From assembly GCF_013364235.1 (NCBI RefSeq), contig NZ_CP054919.1, positions 6,827,728 through 6,891,727 of the forward strand: a DNA stretch of 64,000 nucleotides, in the 5' to 3' direction. Shown piece by piece: positions 26,365-35,700 of the stretch (within the stretch, counting starts at the first letter, position 1; each line of letters starts with the position of its first letter). Source of the stretch: Kitasatospora sp. NA04385. GTDB taxonomy: Bacteria > Actinomycetota > Actinomycetes > Streptomycetales > Streptomycetaceae. A program made the translations under genes and the position numbers. Below the pieces are notes generated by a model, which was given only the letters and a program-made list of their open reading frames with translations, ran no database searches and was not told the origin of the DNA.

Positions 26365-26964
26365 ATGCGCCCGACGCGCACCGCCGCCGCCGCACTGCTC
26401 GGCACCACCGTCCTGCTCGGCCTGGCCGGCACCGCCCCCGCGTCCGCGAAGGGCAGCGAACCCGCCTGGGTCTCCCCCTCGCAGGCCCAGCCCGGGCAGT
26501 CGGTCTCGGTCAGTGTCACGTGCGCGAGCAGCACGGAGAAGACAGTCACCGCGACCTCGCTGGCCTTCGCCGGCGGCTCCACCACGCTCCGAGTCGGCCC
26601 CGACGGCAAGTACTCGGGCAGCGCCACCGTCATCTCCGAACAGGAGATGGCCGCGGCCGCCGCCAAGCGCACCACCACCGACTCGTCCTGGGGCATCGAC
26701 GGCAAGTGCCCCAACGGGGACGGCTTCGTCGGCGCGGTCGCCATCGCGGTCGCCGGGACGAACGGCACCACCAGCGGCGCGGCCGCCGGTGCGGGCGTCT
26801 GGGAGGGCGCCCGGATCCCGCAGGGCGGGGTGGAGACCGGCCTGGGCGGCTCGGTCGGCGTGGACGGCGCCCGGCTGGCCGTCGGCGCCGGGCTGGTCGC
26901 GTCCGGCATCGGCGGGTTCTGGCTGCTGCGCCGCCGCGGCGCGGCCGCCGGTCGGGCCTCCTGA
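26365..26964 (+). CDS. Secreted, C-terminally membrane-anchored surface protein
   Basis: The protein has 199 aa from an ATG with GGAGG six bases upstream. A signal peptide ends at APASAKG. A short Ig-like or beta-rich module (about 30-85) with a VTCAS cysteine and a second Cys in GKCPNG may form a disulfide. A Gly/Ala region leads to PQGGVETGLGGSVGVDGARL, a single helix and the basic tail RRRG. This architecture is common among streptomycete surface proteins of unknown role. It is not a canonical LPxTG sortase substrate. Confidence 0.75.
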   Translation: MRPTRTAAAALLGTTVLLGLAGTAPASAKGSEPAWVSPSQAQPGQSVSVSVTCASSTEKTVTATSLAFAGGSTTLRVGPDGKYSGSATVISEQEMAAAAAKRTTTDSSWGIDGKCPNGDGFVGAVAIAVAGTNGTTSGAAAGAGVWEGARIPQGGVETGLGGSVGVDGARLAVGAGLVASGIGGFWLLRRRGAAAGRAS

Positions 26965-27031
26965 GCGGCCGACCGGTACGCGCCCACCGTACTCGGCGGG
27001 CCGCGCGTCCCACGCGGCCGGCGGCACGAGG

Positions 27032-27061
27032 AAGGGCGGCACCCCGAGGGGTGCCGCCCTT
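27032..27061 (+). terminator. Strong rho-independent-like hairpin
   Basis: AGGGCGGCACCCC pairs perfectly with GGGGTGCCGCCCT through a two-base loop, followed by TT. It lies 68 bp after the surface-protein gene and before the convergent YhhN gene, so it may serve both directions. Confidence 0.85.
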
Positions 27062-27105
27062 TCGCGCGTCCTTTCGCCCGTCCTTTCGCGCGTCCTTCCG
27101 CCCGC
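27058..27105. repeat. 12-13 bp tandem repeat
   Basis: Four imperfect copies of CCTTTCGC(G/C)CGT follow directly after the hairpin, in the gap before the convergent gene. No coding role is seen. Confidence 0.6.
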
Positions 27106-27136
27106 CCGGGGGCCTGCGCGTTTAAGGCCGGTGCGC

Positions 27137-27811
27137 TCAGGAGTCGGTGCGCTCCACGGCGCCGGTGCGCTCCAGGGTGCCGACCGTCAGCAGGTACTGC
27201 CCGGCGAGGTACGTCGCCATGATCAGGAAGCTGTGCGCGGGCAGGTGCCGCCAGTCCGCCAGGTCGGTGGCGATCAGGGTGTCGGAGAACAGGAACAGCG
27301 CCCCGCCCAGCCCCGCCCGCACGTTGACCTGCGAGGCGGTCACCGCGGTGGAGGCCAGCAGCAGGCTGTAGAACGCCACCGGTACGCGCATCCCCGCGTC
27401 CAGGTCGGGCCAGAGCAGCACGATCAGCACCGCCCAGACCACCGCGTAGCAGATCGCGACGGGCAGGATCCGGCGGCGGTCGGCGAGCGCGCCCAGCTTG
27501 ACGAACATCGTCACGTAGCAGACGTGGCCGGCCGCGAACGAGGCCATCCCGGCCAGGAACGCGACCGTGCCGCCGATCTCCAGCAGGATGTCGCCGCCCG
27601 CACCGAACAGCAGCGCCGGGACGAGCAGCCTCGGCGTCTCCGGCTTCGCCAGGGCCCAGACCCAGGCCGCCAGCAGCGGCATCAGCAGCGGCTTGGTGGA
27701 GTACTGCAGGGGCTTGATCCCGAAGACGATCGCCAGCAGGTGCGCGGCCGAGACGACGGTGAAGGCGATCAGCAGGGCCCGCGCGGTGCGCGGGTCGCGG
27801 AGGGGGGTCAT
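27137..27811 (-). CDS. YhhN-family integral membrane lysoplasmalogenase
   Basis: The protein has 224 aa with about seven or eight membrane helices covering almost its whole length. Family motifs visible are KPLLMPLLAAWVWAL, LFGAGGDILLEI and FLFSDTLIATDL, whose acidic residues are thought to be catalytic in the YhhN/TMEM86 family. Characterised members hydrolyse the vinyl-ether bond of lysoplasmalogens. The ATG overlaps the stop of the upstream AGMO-like hydroxylase gene (ATGA), so the two are co-translated. That pairing supports an ether-lipid role here; activity is inferred. Confidence 0.82.
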   Translation of the reverse strand: MTPLRDPRTARALLIAFTVVSAAHLLAIVFGIKPLQYSTKPLLMPLLAAWVWALAKPETPRLLVPALLFGAGGDILLEIGGTVAFLAGMASFAAGHVCYVTMFVKLGALADRRRILPVAICYAVVWAVLIVLLWPDLDAGMRVPVAFYSLLLASTAVTASQVNVRAGLGGALFLFSDTLIATDLADWRHLPAHSFLIMATYLAGQYLLTVGTLERTGAVERTDS

Positions 27812-28692
27812 GCGGCGGCACTCTCCGGTCCGGTGGCGGTGGCGGCGGGGCTCTCGGTGCGCGGTGCGGGCTGCCAGCCCGGTCCCTTCGTCAGGTGGCG
27901 CAGCCGGTCGCCCCAGGTGGTCGCTCCCCGTATGTCCCGGGCGATCGAGGCGTACTCGTGGGTGGCGACCCGCAACGGGTTGAAGGTGCCGATGTTCTTG
28001 GTCAGGCCGTACACCGGGCGTTCGGTCTCGGCCGCGAACGAGCCGAACAGCCGGTCGAAGACGATCAGGATGCCGCCGAAGTTGCGGTCCAGGTAGCCGC
28101 CCTGCGAGGCGTGGTGCACCCGGTGGTGCGAGGGGGTGTTGAAGACGTACTCGACCGGGCGGGGGAGCCGGCCGATCCGCTCGGTGTGGATCCAGAACTG
28201 GTACACCAGGTTCGCCGAGGAGCAGAACGCCAGCGCCGCCGGGTGCACGCCCGCCAGGACCAGCGGCACGTAGAACACCCAGCTGGTGGCCGAAGTCCAG
28301 GGCTGGCGCAGCGCGGTGGACAGGTTGTAGTGCCGGCTGGAGTGGTGCACCACGTGGCAGGCCCACAGGATCCGCACCACGTGGTGGCCGCGGTGCGACC
28401 AGTAGTAGCAGAAGTCCTGGGCGAGCAGCATCAGCGGCACCGTCCACCACAGCACCGGCACCCGGAGCGGCGTCACCTCGTACAGGAACGAGTAGATCGC
28501 CACCACGGGGATCTTCCAGCCCGCGTCGAACAGCAGCGAGCCCAGGCCCATGGTCAGGCTGGTCGCGGTGTCCTTCGCGGCGTACCCCCGCTCGTCCTCG
28601 TCCGGATGGAACCGGTAGGAGACCACCTCCAGGACGGTGAGCAGCACGAAGGCCGGTATCGACCAGAGCACGACATCGGGCAGGTGTGGCAT
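27808..28692 (-). CDS. Fatty-acid hydroxylase superfamily protein, alkylglycerol-monooxygenase (AGMO)-like
   Basis: The protein has 294 aa, membrane-bound with about four helices. The di-iron histidine clusters are complete: HRGHH (100-104), HVVHH (113-117) and HHRVHH (189-194). Sequence around them (NLVYQFWIHTERIG, EYVFNTPSHHRVHH, LDRNFGGILIVFDRLFGSF, PVYGLTKNIGTFNPL) resembles animal AGMO/TMEM195 more than sterol desaturases. AGMO cleaves ether lipids by hydroxylating the alkyl carbon and needs a reduced pterin. Direct coupling to YhhN fits an ether- or vinyl-ether-lipid pathway. A carotenoid or fatty-acid substrate cannot be excluded. Confidence 0.82.
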   Translation of the reverse strand: MPHLPDVVLWSIPAFVLLTVLEVVSYRFHPDEDERGYAAKDTATSLTMGLGSLLFDAGWKIPVVAIYSFLYEVTPLRVPVLWWTVPLMLLAQDFCYYWSHRGHHVVRILWACHVVHHSSRHYNLSTALRQPWTSATSWVFYVPLVLAGVHPAALAFCSSANLVYQFWIHTERIGRLPRPVEYVFNTPSHHRVHHASQGGYLDRNFGGILIVFDRLFGSFAAETERPVYGLTKNIGTFNPLRVATHEYASIARDIRGATTWGDRLRHLTKGPGWQPAPRTESPAATATGPESAAA

Positions 28693-28780
28693 GCCCGGAA
28701 CCCTAGGGGACGGCGGCGACCTGCGGAAGAGGTTGTTACCGGCGCGTAGTGCCGGGTTCGCCGTCTAGGCTTGGCCCGAC

Positions 28781-30193
28781 ATGGAGCGGCAGCGAGCAGC
28801 CGCCGGCGCCCCGGCGGCGACCGGCGGGACGGGGACGGGGCGCGGGGGCCGGTCGGGACGGCCCGCCGCCCAGGCACGCCCCGGGGAGCACCCGGACGAC
28901 CGGTCCGGGGAGCGTCCGGACGACCGCCCCGGGCCCGAAGTGGTCGCGGCCGCCGAGGAGTTGGCCGCCCGGTTCGCCGCCGCCGAACCCGCCGAGGCGG
29001 ACCTGCTGGCCGCTGCGGTGTTCGGCGCGTACGGGGCCAGGCACCTCGGCGGGGCGCCCCGGTCGGTTGAACCGGCGCCCGGCACCAGCTGGTGGCACGG
29101 CCCCACCGTCCACCACAGCACCTCGCCGCTGTTCCGGCCGCTCGGCTACCGCCGGATACGCCGCGAGGCCCCCGCCCAGCCGGCCGCCCGCCCCACCGGC
29201 GGCGGACGGCACCGCAAACCCGAACGCCCGGACGCCGCGGGCGAGGTGCGCACCGCCGCCCGGCTGCTGATGGCCCACCCGCTGGTCACCGCCGACGGGC
29301 CGCACGGCGCCGGGCTCGCGCTGATCCGCCGTCACGCCGGGGCGCTCACCGAACGCTTCCGCACCCTGCTCGGCTACCGGCTCACCCTCGGCCCCGCCCA
29401 CGCCCGCCTGCACAAGGCCCCGCTGCCCGGCCGCCCGCTGCCCGGCCTCGACCCCGCCGGGTACGCCGCACTCGCCCGCGCCCTGGCCGGTGCCGTCCCG
29501 CCCGCCGCCGCGCCGCCCGCCGTCCGCGCCCTGCTCGACGACTGGCGCCCGCCCGCCGCGCTCGCCGCCGACCTGCTCACCGCATCCCCGCTGCCCGCCG
29601 CCGGGCCGGAGGTCACCGTCCGCCGACTGCTCGCCGAGACGCCCGTCGTGCTGTACCACGACCTCGCGCCCGCCGAACGGGCCCACCTGCTCGCCGCCGC
29701 CCCCGCCGAGGCGGAACGGTTCGCCGACCTGCTCGGCCTGACCGCCGAGATCCGGGCCGAGGGCGTCGCCCTGCTCGACCCCGCCGACGAGCTCACCGAC
29801 CTCGCCCTGCCCGGCCCCGGCACCCTGGCCCAGGCCGCGCTGCTGCTCGCCGAACGCCTGGTCGAGGACCTGCGCCCGGTCGGCACCGACGAGGCGCCGC
29901 CCGCCGTCCTGGTCCCCGACGCGTTGATCGACGGCACCCTCGGCGACATCACCGACGACTACGGCATGAGCGCGGGCTGGGACGCCGGCTACCTCGCCGA
30001 CCTGGCCGCCTTCCGGCGCGACGCGCTCGACCTGCTGCACCGGATGGGCCTGGCCGCCCCCGCCGGGCGCACCTGGCTGCTGCGCGCCCCCGCGGCCCGC
30101 TACGCCCCCCGCGCCGAGCCCGAGCCCCCGGCGGGCGGCGGCCGGCACTCCCGGCCGAACGTCCCGGCCCAGGGGCGGGTGCTCAGTAGGTGA
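28781..30193 (+). CDS. Orphan DUF2398/TIGR02678 protein (JetB-like, Wadjet component homologue)
   Basis: The protein has 470 aa. Residues 1-52 are low-complexity Gly/Arg/Pro; residues 52-150 form an extra segment of unknown nature. From about 156 the TIGR02678 pattern begins (RTAARLLMAHPLVTADG, LIRRHAGALTERFRTLLGYRL). After a shortened middle it continues with ETPVVLYHDLAPAERAHL, RAEGVALLDPADELTD and GPGTLAQAALLLAERL, the most conserved part. In Wadjet anti-plasmid systems this family (JetB) partners JetA, the SMC-like JetC and the nuclease JetD. None of these lies nearby, so the gene is solitary. It may be a decayed relic or a repurposed MukE-like protein. No clear ribosome site precedes the ATG. 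Confidence 0.72.
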   Translation: MERQRAAAGAPAATGGTGTGRGGRSGRPAAQARPGEHPDDRSGERPDDRPGPEVVAAAEELAARFAAAEPAEADLLAAAVFGAYGARHLGGAPRSVEPAPGTSWWHGPTVHHSTSPLFRPLGYRRIRREAPAQPAARPTGGGRHRKPERPDAAGEVRTAARLLMAHPLVTADGPHGAGLALIRRHAGALTERFRTLLGYRLTLGPAHARLHKAPLPGRPLPGLDPAGYAALARALAGAVPPAAAPPAVRALLDDWRPPAALAADLLTASPLPAAGPEVTVRRLLAETPVVLYHDLAPAERAHLLAAAPAEAERFADLLGLTAEIRAEGVALLDPADELTDLALPGPGTLAQAALLLAERLVEDLRPVGTDEAPPAVLVPDALIDGTLGDITDDYGMSAGWDAGYLADLAAFRRDALDLLHRMGLAAPAGRTWLLRAPAARYAPRAEPEPPAGGGRHSRPNVPAQGRVLSR

Positions 30194-30392
30194 CCGGGCG
30201 GACCCGCTCGGCGACCGGACGGAGCTCCTGCACCGTCTCGTCGTAGCTGACCCGTTGGCCCTGGTGCAGGTAGCGGTGCTCGTCGGTGTCGGCGAGCACC
30301 GAGTCGTAGTAGACGATCAGCTCGGGGCCGCCGCCGTCCGGGGCGATGTAGCCGTAGCCGTTGTTGAACCACTTGACGGTGCCGGTCTCCAT
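30183..30392 (-). CDS. Divergent cold-shock domain protein
   Basis: The protein has 69 aa from an ATG with AGGGAG upstream. The N-terminus TGTVKWFNNGYGYIAPDG is the cold-shock domain; RNP1 is NGYGYI instead of KGFGFI and the RNP2 region is LIVYYDSV rather than VFVHFSAI. It should bind single-stranded RNA or DNA, perhaps with altered specificity. Its 3-prime end overlaps the end of the convergent DUF2398 gene by 11 bp. Confidence 0.85.
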   Translation of the reverse strand: METGTVKWFNNGYGYIAPDGGGPELIVYYDSVLADTDEHRYLHQGQRVSYDETVQELRPVAERVRPVTY

Positions 30393-30448
30393 GACGGGAC
30401 TCCCTTCGGGCCGGTCACCCTCAGTATCGGCCCGGGGCCCGGCGCCCA

Positions 30449-30575
30449 CCACCCGTCCGGCCCAGCACCCGTCCGGCCCACCACCCGTCCGGCCCAGCAC
30501 CCGTCCGGCCCGGCGTCCGTCCGGTTCGGGGCCCGTCCGGTTCGGCGTCCGTCCGGCTCAGCGTCCGGCGGTGGC
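30449..30575. repeat. 16-bp minisatellite and derivatives
   Basis: Four near-identical units of (C/G)CACCCGTCCGGCCCA are followed by degenerate copies built on GTCCGTCCGG. It fills the space upstream of the cold-shock gene and runs into the 3-prime end of the next small gene. Confidence 0.75.
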
Positions 30576-30758
30576 CGCCGCCCGGGCCGACTCGTCCTGG
30601 TGCCGGACGGTCTCCACGGTGGCGCCGACGCCGAACGAGCCGAGCGCGACGGAGGCCGCGACGGCCGCGCAGGCGAGCAGGCGGCGGTGGCGGAGGGGCA
30701 GCGGGAAGCGCGGATCCCGGGCCGGCGGGAAGGCCGGCGGGGCAGTGCGGGCGTTCAT
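30558..30758 (-). CDS. Small single-helix membrane protein
   Basis: The protein has 66 aa. A proline- and arginine-rich N-terminus is followed by one hydrophobic helix LLACAAVAASVALGSFGVGATV and a polar tail. Codon bias is consistent with coding, but the ribosome site is weak and the 3-prime end overlaps repeat DNA. No family is recognised. Confidence 0.45.
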   Translation of the reverse strand: MNARTAPPAFPPARDPRFPLPLRHRRLLACAAVAASVALGSFGVGATVETVRHQDESARAAATAGR

Positions 30759-30790
30759 GCCGCAGAGCCTGCCAGCGGGGTGTTACGCGG

Positions 30791-31921
30791 TCACGAAACG
30801 CGGGTGAAGTCTGGAAGGGATCTCGGCGTCGGAACCCCCGCTCCCGCGTCCGCGCAGGTCGAACGGCCGATCGACGACGCGCGCAGCAGCCCGGGCAGCG
30901 CCGCCGCCAGCACCTGCTGGGCCGCTCCGTAGAAGAAGATCGGCAGCAGCACGGCCGGGTGCCCGCCGAACTGGGTGCCCGCCAGCGCCGCCGCCGCGCT
31001 GGTGTTGTTCAGCCCCGAGGCCAGGGTCAGCGTGGTGCGGGCCGCCGCCCCGGTGCGGGAGCGGCGCACCGCCAGCCAGGCCGCCAGGAACGGCCCCGCG
31101 CACACCAGCACGCCGCACGCCGCCGCGGCCGCCACCAGCCGCGGTTCGGGACGCAGCGCGATCTGCCGGGCCACCCCGGCCGCGTTCAGGTACGTCAGCG
31201 CCAGCGCGTTCAGCAGCCCCGCCAGCCGGAGCCGGGGCAGCAGCGCCGCCCGCAGCCGCCCGCGCAGCACCCCGCGGGTGGCCCGGCGGGCCAGCAGCCC
31301 GGCCGCGCACGGCAGCACCACCCACAGCACCATGAAGCGGCAGGTGCCGTCCGAGCGGGCCAGGGCGTCCAGGACGCGGCGCGGGCCGCCGCTCTCCGGC
31401 CCCTCGGCCAGCGCCAGCCCGAGCGGGGTGGTGAGCGGGCTCAGCAGCGTGGTGCTCAGCACCAGGCCCAGGCCCAGCGGGGCATCGCCGCCCGCCCGGG
31501 CGCCCCAGGTCTGGGCGGCCCCCGCGACCGGCATGGCCGCCGTCAGCGCCAGCCCCACCACCAGCCAGCGGGCCTCCCGCCCGTCCGGCCAGCAGCCCGC
31601 GGCGGCCCGCTCGGCGCCCAGCAGCACCAGGGCGCGCAGCAGCAGCGCCACCCCCAGCCCCGCCAGCAGCAGCCCCGGCCGCAGCAGGGCCCGGCCGACG
31701 TCCGCCGCCCTGGTCTCGAAGCCGCCGATGAACATTGCCGCGACCAGCATCAGCATCGGCACCGTCACCCCGTCCGGCAGCCCCGTCCGGCAGTGCCGGA
31801 TCGCCCCGGCGGCCCCCGGCAGCAGCCCGCCCAGCAGGCAGGCGGCGACCGTCGCGGCGGCGAGACGGCGGCGCAGCGCGCGGTCGAGGCGGACGCAGAG
31901 CGGGCGGGGGGAGTGGCGCAT
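30791..31921 (-). CDS. BASS-family (bile acid:Na+ symporter-like) transporter
   Basis: The protein has 376 aa with about nine or ten membrane helices. The family motif region is clear: VGLALTAAMPVAGAAQTW, then GDAPLGLGLVLSTTLLSPLTTPLGLAL, and a second repeat TLASGLNNTSAAAALAGTQF whose ASGLNNTS loop corresponds to the crossover and sodium site. Relatives move bile acids, pantoate or other organic anions with sodium; the substrate is unknown. It is transcribed alone, with a C-rich leader. Confidence 0.8.
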   Translation of the reverse strand: MRHSPRPLCVRLDRALRRRLAAATVAACLLGGLLPGAAGAIRHCRTGLPDGVTVPMLMLVAAMFIGGFETRAADVGRALLRPGLLLAGLGVALLLRALVLLGAERAAAGCWPDGREARWLVVGLALTAAMPVAGAAQTWGARAGGDAPLGLGLVLSTTLLSPLTTPLGLALAEGPESGGPRRVLDALARSDGTCRFMVLWVVLPCAAGLLARRATRGVLRGRLRAALLPRLRLAGLLNALALTYLNAAGVARQIALRPEPRLVAAAAACGVLVCAGPFLAAWLAVRRSRTGAAARTTLTLASGLNNTSAAAALAGTQFGGHPAVLLPIFFYGAAQQVLAAALPGLLRASSIGRSTCADAGAGVPTPRSLPDFTRVS

Positions 31922-31956
31922 CGGGCGGTGCTTCCGGCTTCCGGGACGGGCGGGGC

Positions 31957-31990
31957 AGGGAGGGGAGGGGAGGGGAGGGGAGGGGAGGGG
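31957..31990. repeat. (GGGGA)n microsatellite, G-quadruplex candidate
   Basis: About seven units of AGGGG run in tandem 36 bp upstream of the BASS transporter start. The plus strand can form a G-quadruplex, and the transcript leader would be a CCCCT repeat. Copy number is likely unstable. Confidence 0.85.
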
Positions 31991-32203
31991 GAGTCGGGGT
32001 TCGGAGAGGGGCCGGGCGGGCGCGGGCGGATGACGGCCGTCCGCGCCCGCCGTTCGGCGTGGGCCCGACGCGGACCAGCGTGCCACCGCCGCCGGGCGGT
32101 CGTGACCATTACGAACTCTTGGTAAAGGCCCGGGAGTTGGCTCCTCGGTCAACTGCCGCACGGGGTACCGGGCCGCGCCGGGGGCGGTCCGGCGGCGGCG
32201 GGT

Positions 32204-33839
<1,636 letters not shown>

Positions 33840-33847
<8 letters not shown>

Positions 33848-33865
33848 AGCAGGCACTATGTCCAC
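33840..33865. promoter_or_regulatory. 10-bp-arm palindrome across the BCCT start codon
   Basis: GTGGACATAG and CTATGTCCAC form perfect inverted repeats around CAGGCA. The transporter ATG lies within the left arm. The size and symmetry fit a TetR-type operator; blocking it would repress the transporter. Which protein binds is inferred from the neighbouring tetR gene. Confidence 0.55.
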
Positions 33866-33932
33866 AATCCGGGCCGGGTGGCGGCTCGGCACGCCGGGGC
33901 CGGGCGGTGCGGGGAGCGGTGGCGAGGGGTGC

Positions 33933-34571
33933 TCAGGCGGGCAGCGGTGGTGGCGGTTCGTAGGGCGTCAGCACCAGCCGGACCATCTCCTCCAGCCGGG
34001 TGCGGGCGTCGTCCAGCGTCGTCCGGCCCGTCACCCAGGCCGTCAACTCGCCCTGCCAGGCGTGCCCCACCATGTGCCGCACCAAGTCCCCGGAGGCCGG
34101 CGGGACCTCCGGGATCACCGCGCCCAGTGCCGCCCGGTCGGCCCGGGCCAGGCCCTGGAGCGCCTCGCTGGCGAACGGGTCCGTCGAGGTCGCCACCGCC
34201 ACCCGCAGCCGGGCCAGCTCCGGCTGCCGCTGGTACGCCCGCATCCCCCGCCGCACGAACCGCACCGCCCGCTCGGTCGGCGAGGCACTGCGCCCCGCCC
34301 CCACCTCGCCGACCAGGTCGGCGAGCAGCAGCCGGTGCCAGTCCGCTATCGCGGCGGCGAGCAGGTGGTCCTTCGACGAGAAGTACCGGTACGCGGTACC
34401 GAGGGCCACGCCAGAACGCTCCGACACCTGTTTCATCTGGAGCCGCTCCACGCCGATCTCGGTCACCAGGGCCAGGGCGGCGGACAGGAGGGAGCCGCGG
34501 CGTTCGAGCTGACGGGGGGACATCGCCTCCACCGGACGAGGTGACAGGTCAACCTTGGTCACCCGAACCAT
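33933..34571 (-). CDS. TetR-family regulator, KstR-like
   Basis: The protein has 212 aa from MVRVTKVDLS; the start is uncertain and MSPRQLERR (34523) is an alternative. The HTH is ALVTEIGVERLQMKQVSERSGVALGTAYRYFSSKDHLL. The ligand domain ends WQGELTAWVTGRTTLDDARTRLEEMVRLVL, resembling the KstR C-terminal domain that senses acyl-CoA thioesters of sterol or fatty-acid breakdown. An exact KstR-type box lies before the neighbouring thioesterase gene, which supports that assignment. Confidence 0.85.
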   Translation of the reverse strand: MVRVTKVDLSPRPVEAMSPRQLERRGSLLSAALALVTEIGVERLQMKQVSERSGVALGTAYRYFSSKDHLLAAAIADWHRLLLADLVGEVGAGRSASPTERAVRFVRRGMRAYQRQPELARLRVAVATSTDPFASEALQGLARADRAALGAVIPEVPPASGDLVRHMVGHAWQGELTAWVTGRTTLDDARTRLEEMVRLVLTPYEPPPPLPA

Positions 34572-34619
34572 GATACGTGGCGGCCCCACGCCGCGGTATG
34601 ACGCGACAGGTCACCGGTG

Positions 34620-34747
34620 GGTGACGACGGTGGGCGGGCGGGTCGGCCGGTGGGTGGGCCGGTGGGTGGGCCGGTGGGCAGGTGGGTTGGGTGGGCGGGC
34701 CGTCCGGGAGGTCGGGCCGTCCGGGAGGTCAGGCCGTCCGGGAGGTC
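34620..34747. repeat. G-rich 12-bp and 17-bp tandem repeats
   Basis: The left part has GGTGGGTGGGCC-type units capable of forming quadruplexes. The right part has three 17-bp units of (G/A)GGCCGTCCGGGAGGTC at 34697-34747. The last unit supplies the final codons and stop of the thioesterase gene, so repeat growth has reached the reading frame end. Confidence 0.75.
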
Positions 34748-35658
34748 CTCGGGCGCAGTTCGCGCAGCAGGGTCTCCTGCACGGCGGAGGCCACCAGCAC
34801 CCCGTCCCGGTCGTAGAACTCGCCCATCGCCAGCCCCCGGCCGTCCGAGGCCGACGGGCTGCGCTGTGCGAACAGCAGCCACTCGTCCGCGCGGAACGGG
34901 CGGTGGAACCACATCGCGTGGTCCAGCGAGGCCAGCGCCACCCGCGGCTCCTCGACCCGGTGCACCCGGTGCGGCTGCAGGTGCAGCGCCGCGGTCGAGG
35001 CCAGCGTCAGGTCGGACAGGTACGTCAGCGCGCACACCTGCAGCAGCGGATCGTCCCCCGGCAGCGGGTGGTCCGTCCGCAGCCAGACGAACTGCTGCGG
35101 GACGCCCGGCAGTTCTGGCGGCAGGCCGGGTGCGTCCGCCGGGACGAAGCGCATCCGCAGCGCCCGGAAGACCGCCGCGTTCGCGAACTCCTCCGGGGCG
35201 TCCCGCTCCCAGGCCAGGTACGGGTCCGGCAACTCCTCCGGGCCCGGCACCGGCGGCATCGTGCGCTGCCGGTCGCCCGCCGCCTCCGGGTGCTTGAACG
35301 AGGCCGACATCGTGAAGATCACCTCGCCGCGCTGCACCGCCGACACCCGCCGGGTCGCGTACGAGCGGCCGTCCCGGGCCCGGTCCACCTGGTAGACGAT
35401 CGGGCGGCGCGGGTCGCCGGGGCGCAGGAAGTACCCGTGCAGGCTGTGCACCCGGCGGGCCGCCTCGACCGTGCGCCCGGCCGAGGTCAGCGCCTGCGCC
35501 GCGACCTGGCCGCCGAACGCGCGCAGCGGGGCGCCCGCGTGGCAGCGGCCCCGGAACAGGTTCTCCTCCAGCTCCTCGATGCCGAGCAGCTCCGCGAAGG
35601 AACGCAGTCCGGGGGCGGGATCGGGGGTCGGGGCGGCGAGGTCGATCACCCGGCACAT
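34729..35658 (-). CDS. tesB: Acyl-CoA thioesterase II
   Basis: The protein has 309 aa, a double hot-dog fold. Motifs include LFRGRCHAGAPLRAFGGQVAAQAL, VHSLHGYFLRPGDPRRPIVYQV, SYATRRVSAVQRGEVIFTMSASF, and in the second half YLSDLTLASTAAL, ASLDHAMWFHRPFRADEWLLF and GRGLAMGEFYDRDGVL. The Asp in LDHAMWFH and the Thr in the SDLTLAST region match the usual catalytic set. It hydrolyses acyl-CoA to free acid and CoA in the cytosol. The ATG is only 2 bp from a KstR-type operator, so transcription likely starts at or next to the start codon (leaderless). Confidence 0.93.
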   Translation of the reverse strand: MCRVIDLAAPTPDPAPGLRSFAELLGIEELEENLFRGRCHAGAPLRAFGGQVAAQALTSAGRTVEAARRVHSLHGYFLRPGDPRRPIVYQVDRARDGRSYATRRVSAVQRGEVIFTMSASFKHPEAAGDRQRTMPPVPGPEELPDPYLAWERDAPEEFANAAVFRALRMRFVPADAPGLPPELPGVPQQFVWLRTDHPLPGDDPLLQVCALTYLSDLTLASTAALHLQPHRVHRVEEPRVALASLDHAMWFHRPFRADEWLLFAQRSPSASDGRGLAMGEFYDRDGVLVASAVQETLLRELRPRTSRTA

Positions 35659-35660
35659 GC

Positions 35661-35674
35661 TAGAACACGTTGCA
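35661..35674. promoter_or_regulatory. KstR-type operator before the acyl-CoA thioesterase gene
   Basis: TAGAACACGTTGCA matches the KstR consensus T-nn-AAC-nn-GTT-nn-A at every fixed position and ends 2 bp from the tesB start codon. A KstR-like TetR gene lies directly downstream of tesB. Repression by that protein with release by an acyl-CoA is the simplest reading. Confidence 0.65.
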
Positions 35675-35700
35675 ATCGGCGGGGACTGTGGCGCCGGTCA

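Noticed and set aside
28781..30193. A complete Wadjet (JetABCD) defence operon
   Set aside because: Only the JetB-like part is present; neighbours are an AGMO-like hydroxylase and a cold-shock protein, with no SMC-like or nuclease gene.
30449..30575. Possible CRISPR-like array
   Set aside because: Units are 16 bp and contiguous with no unique spacers; this is a minisatellite.
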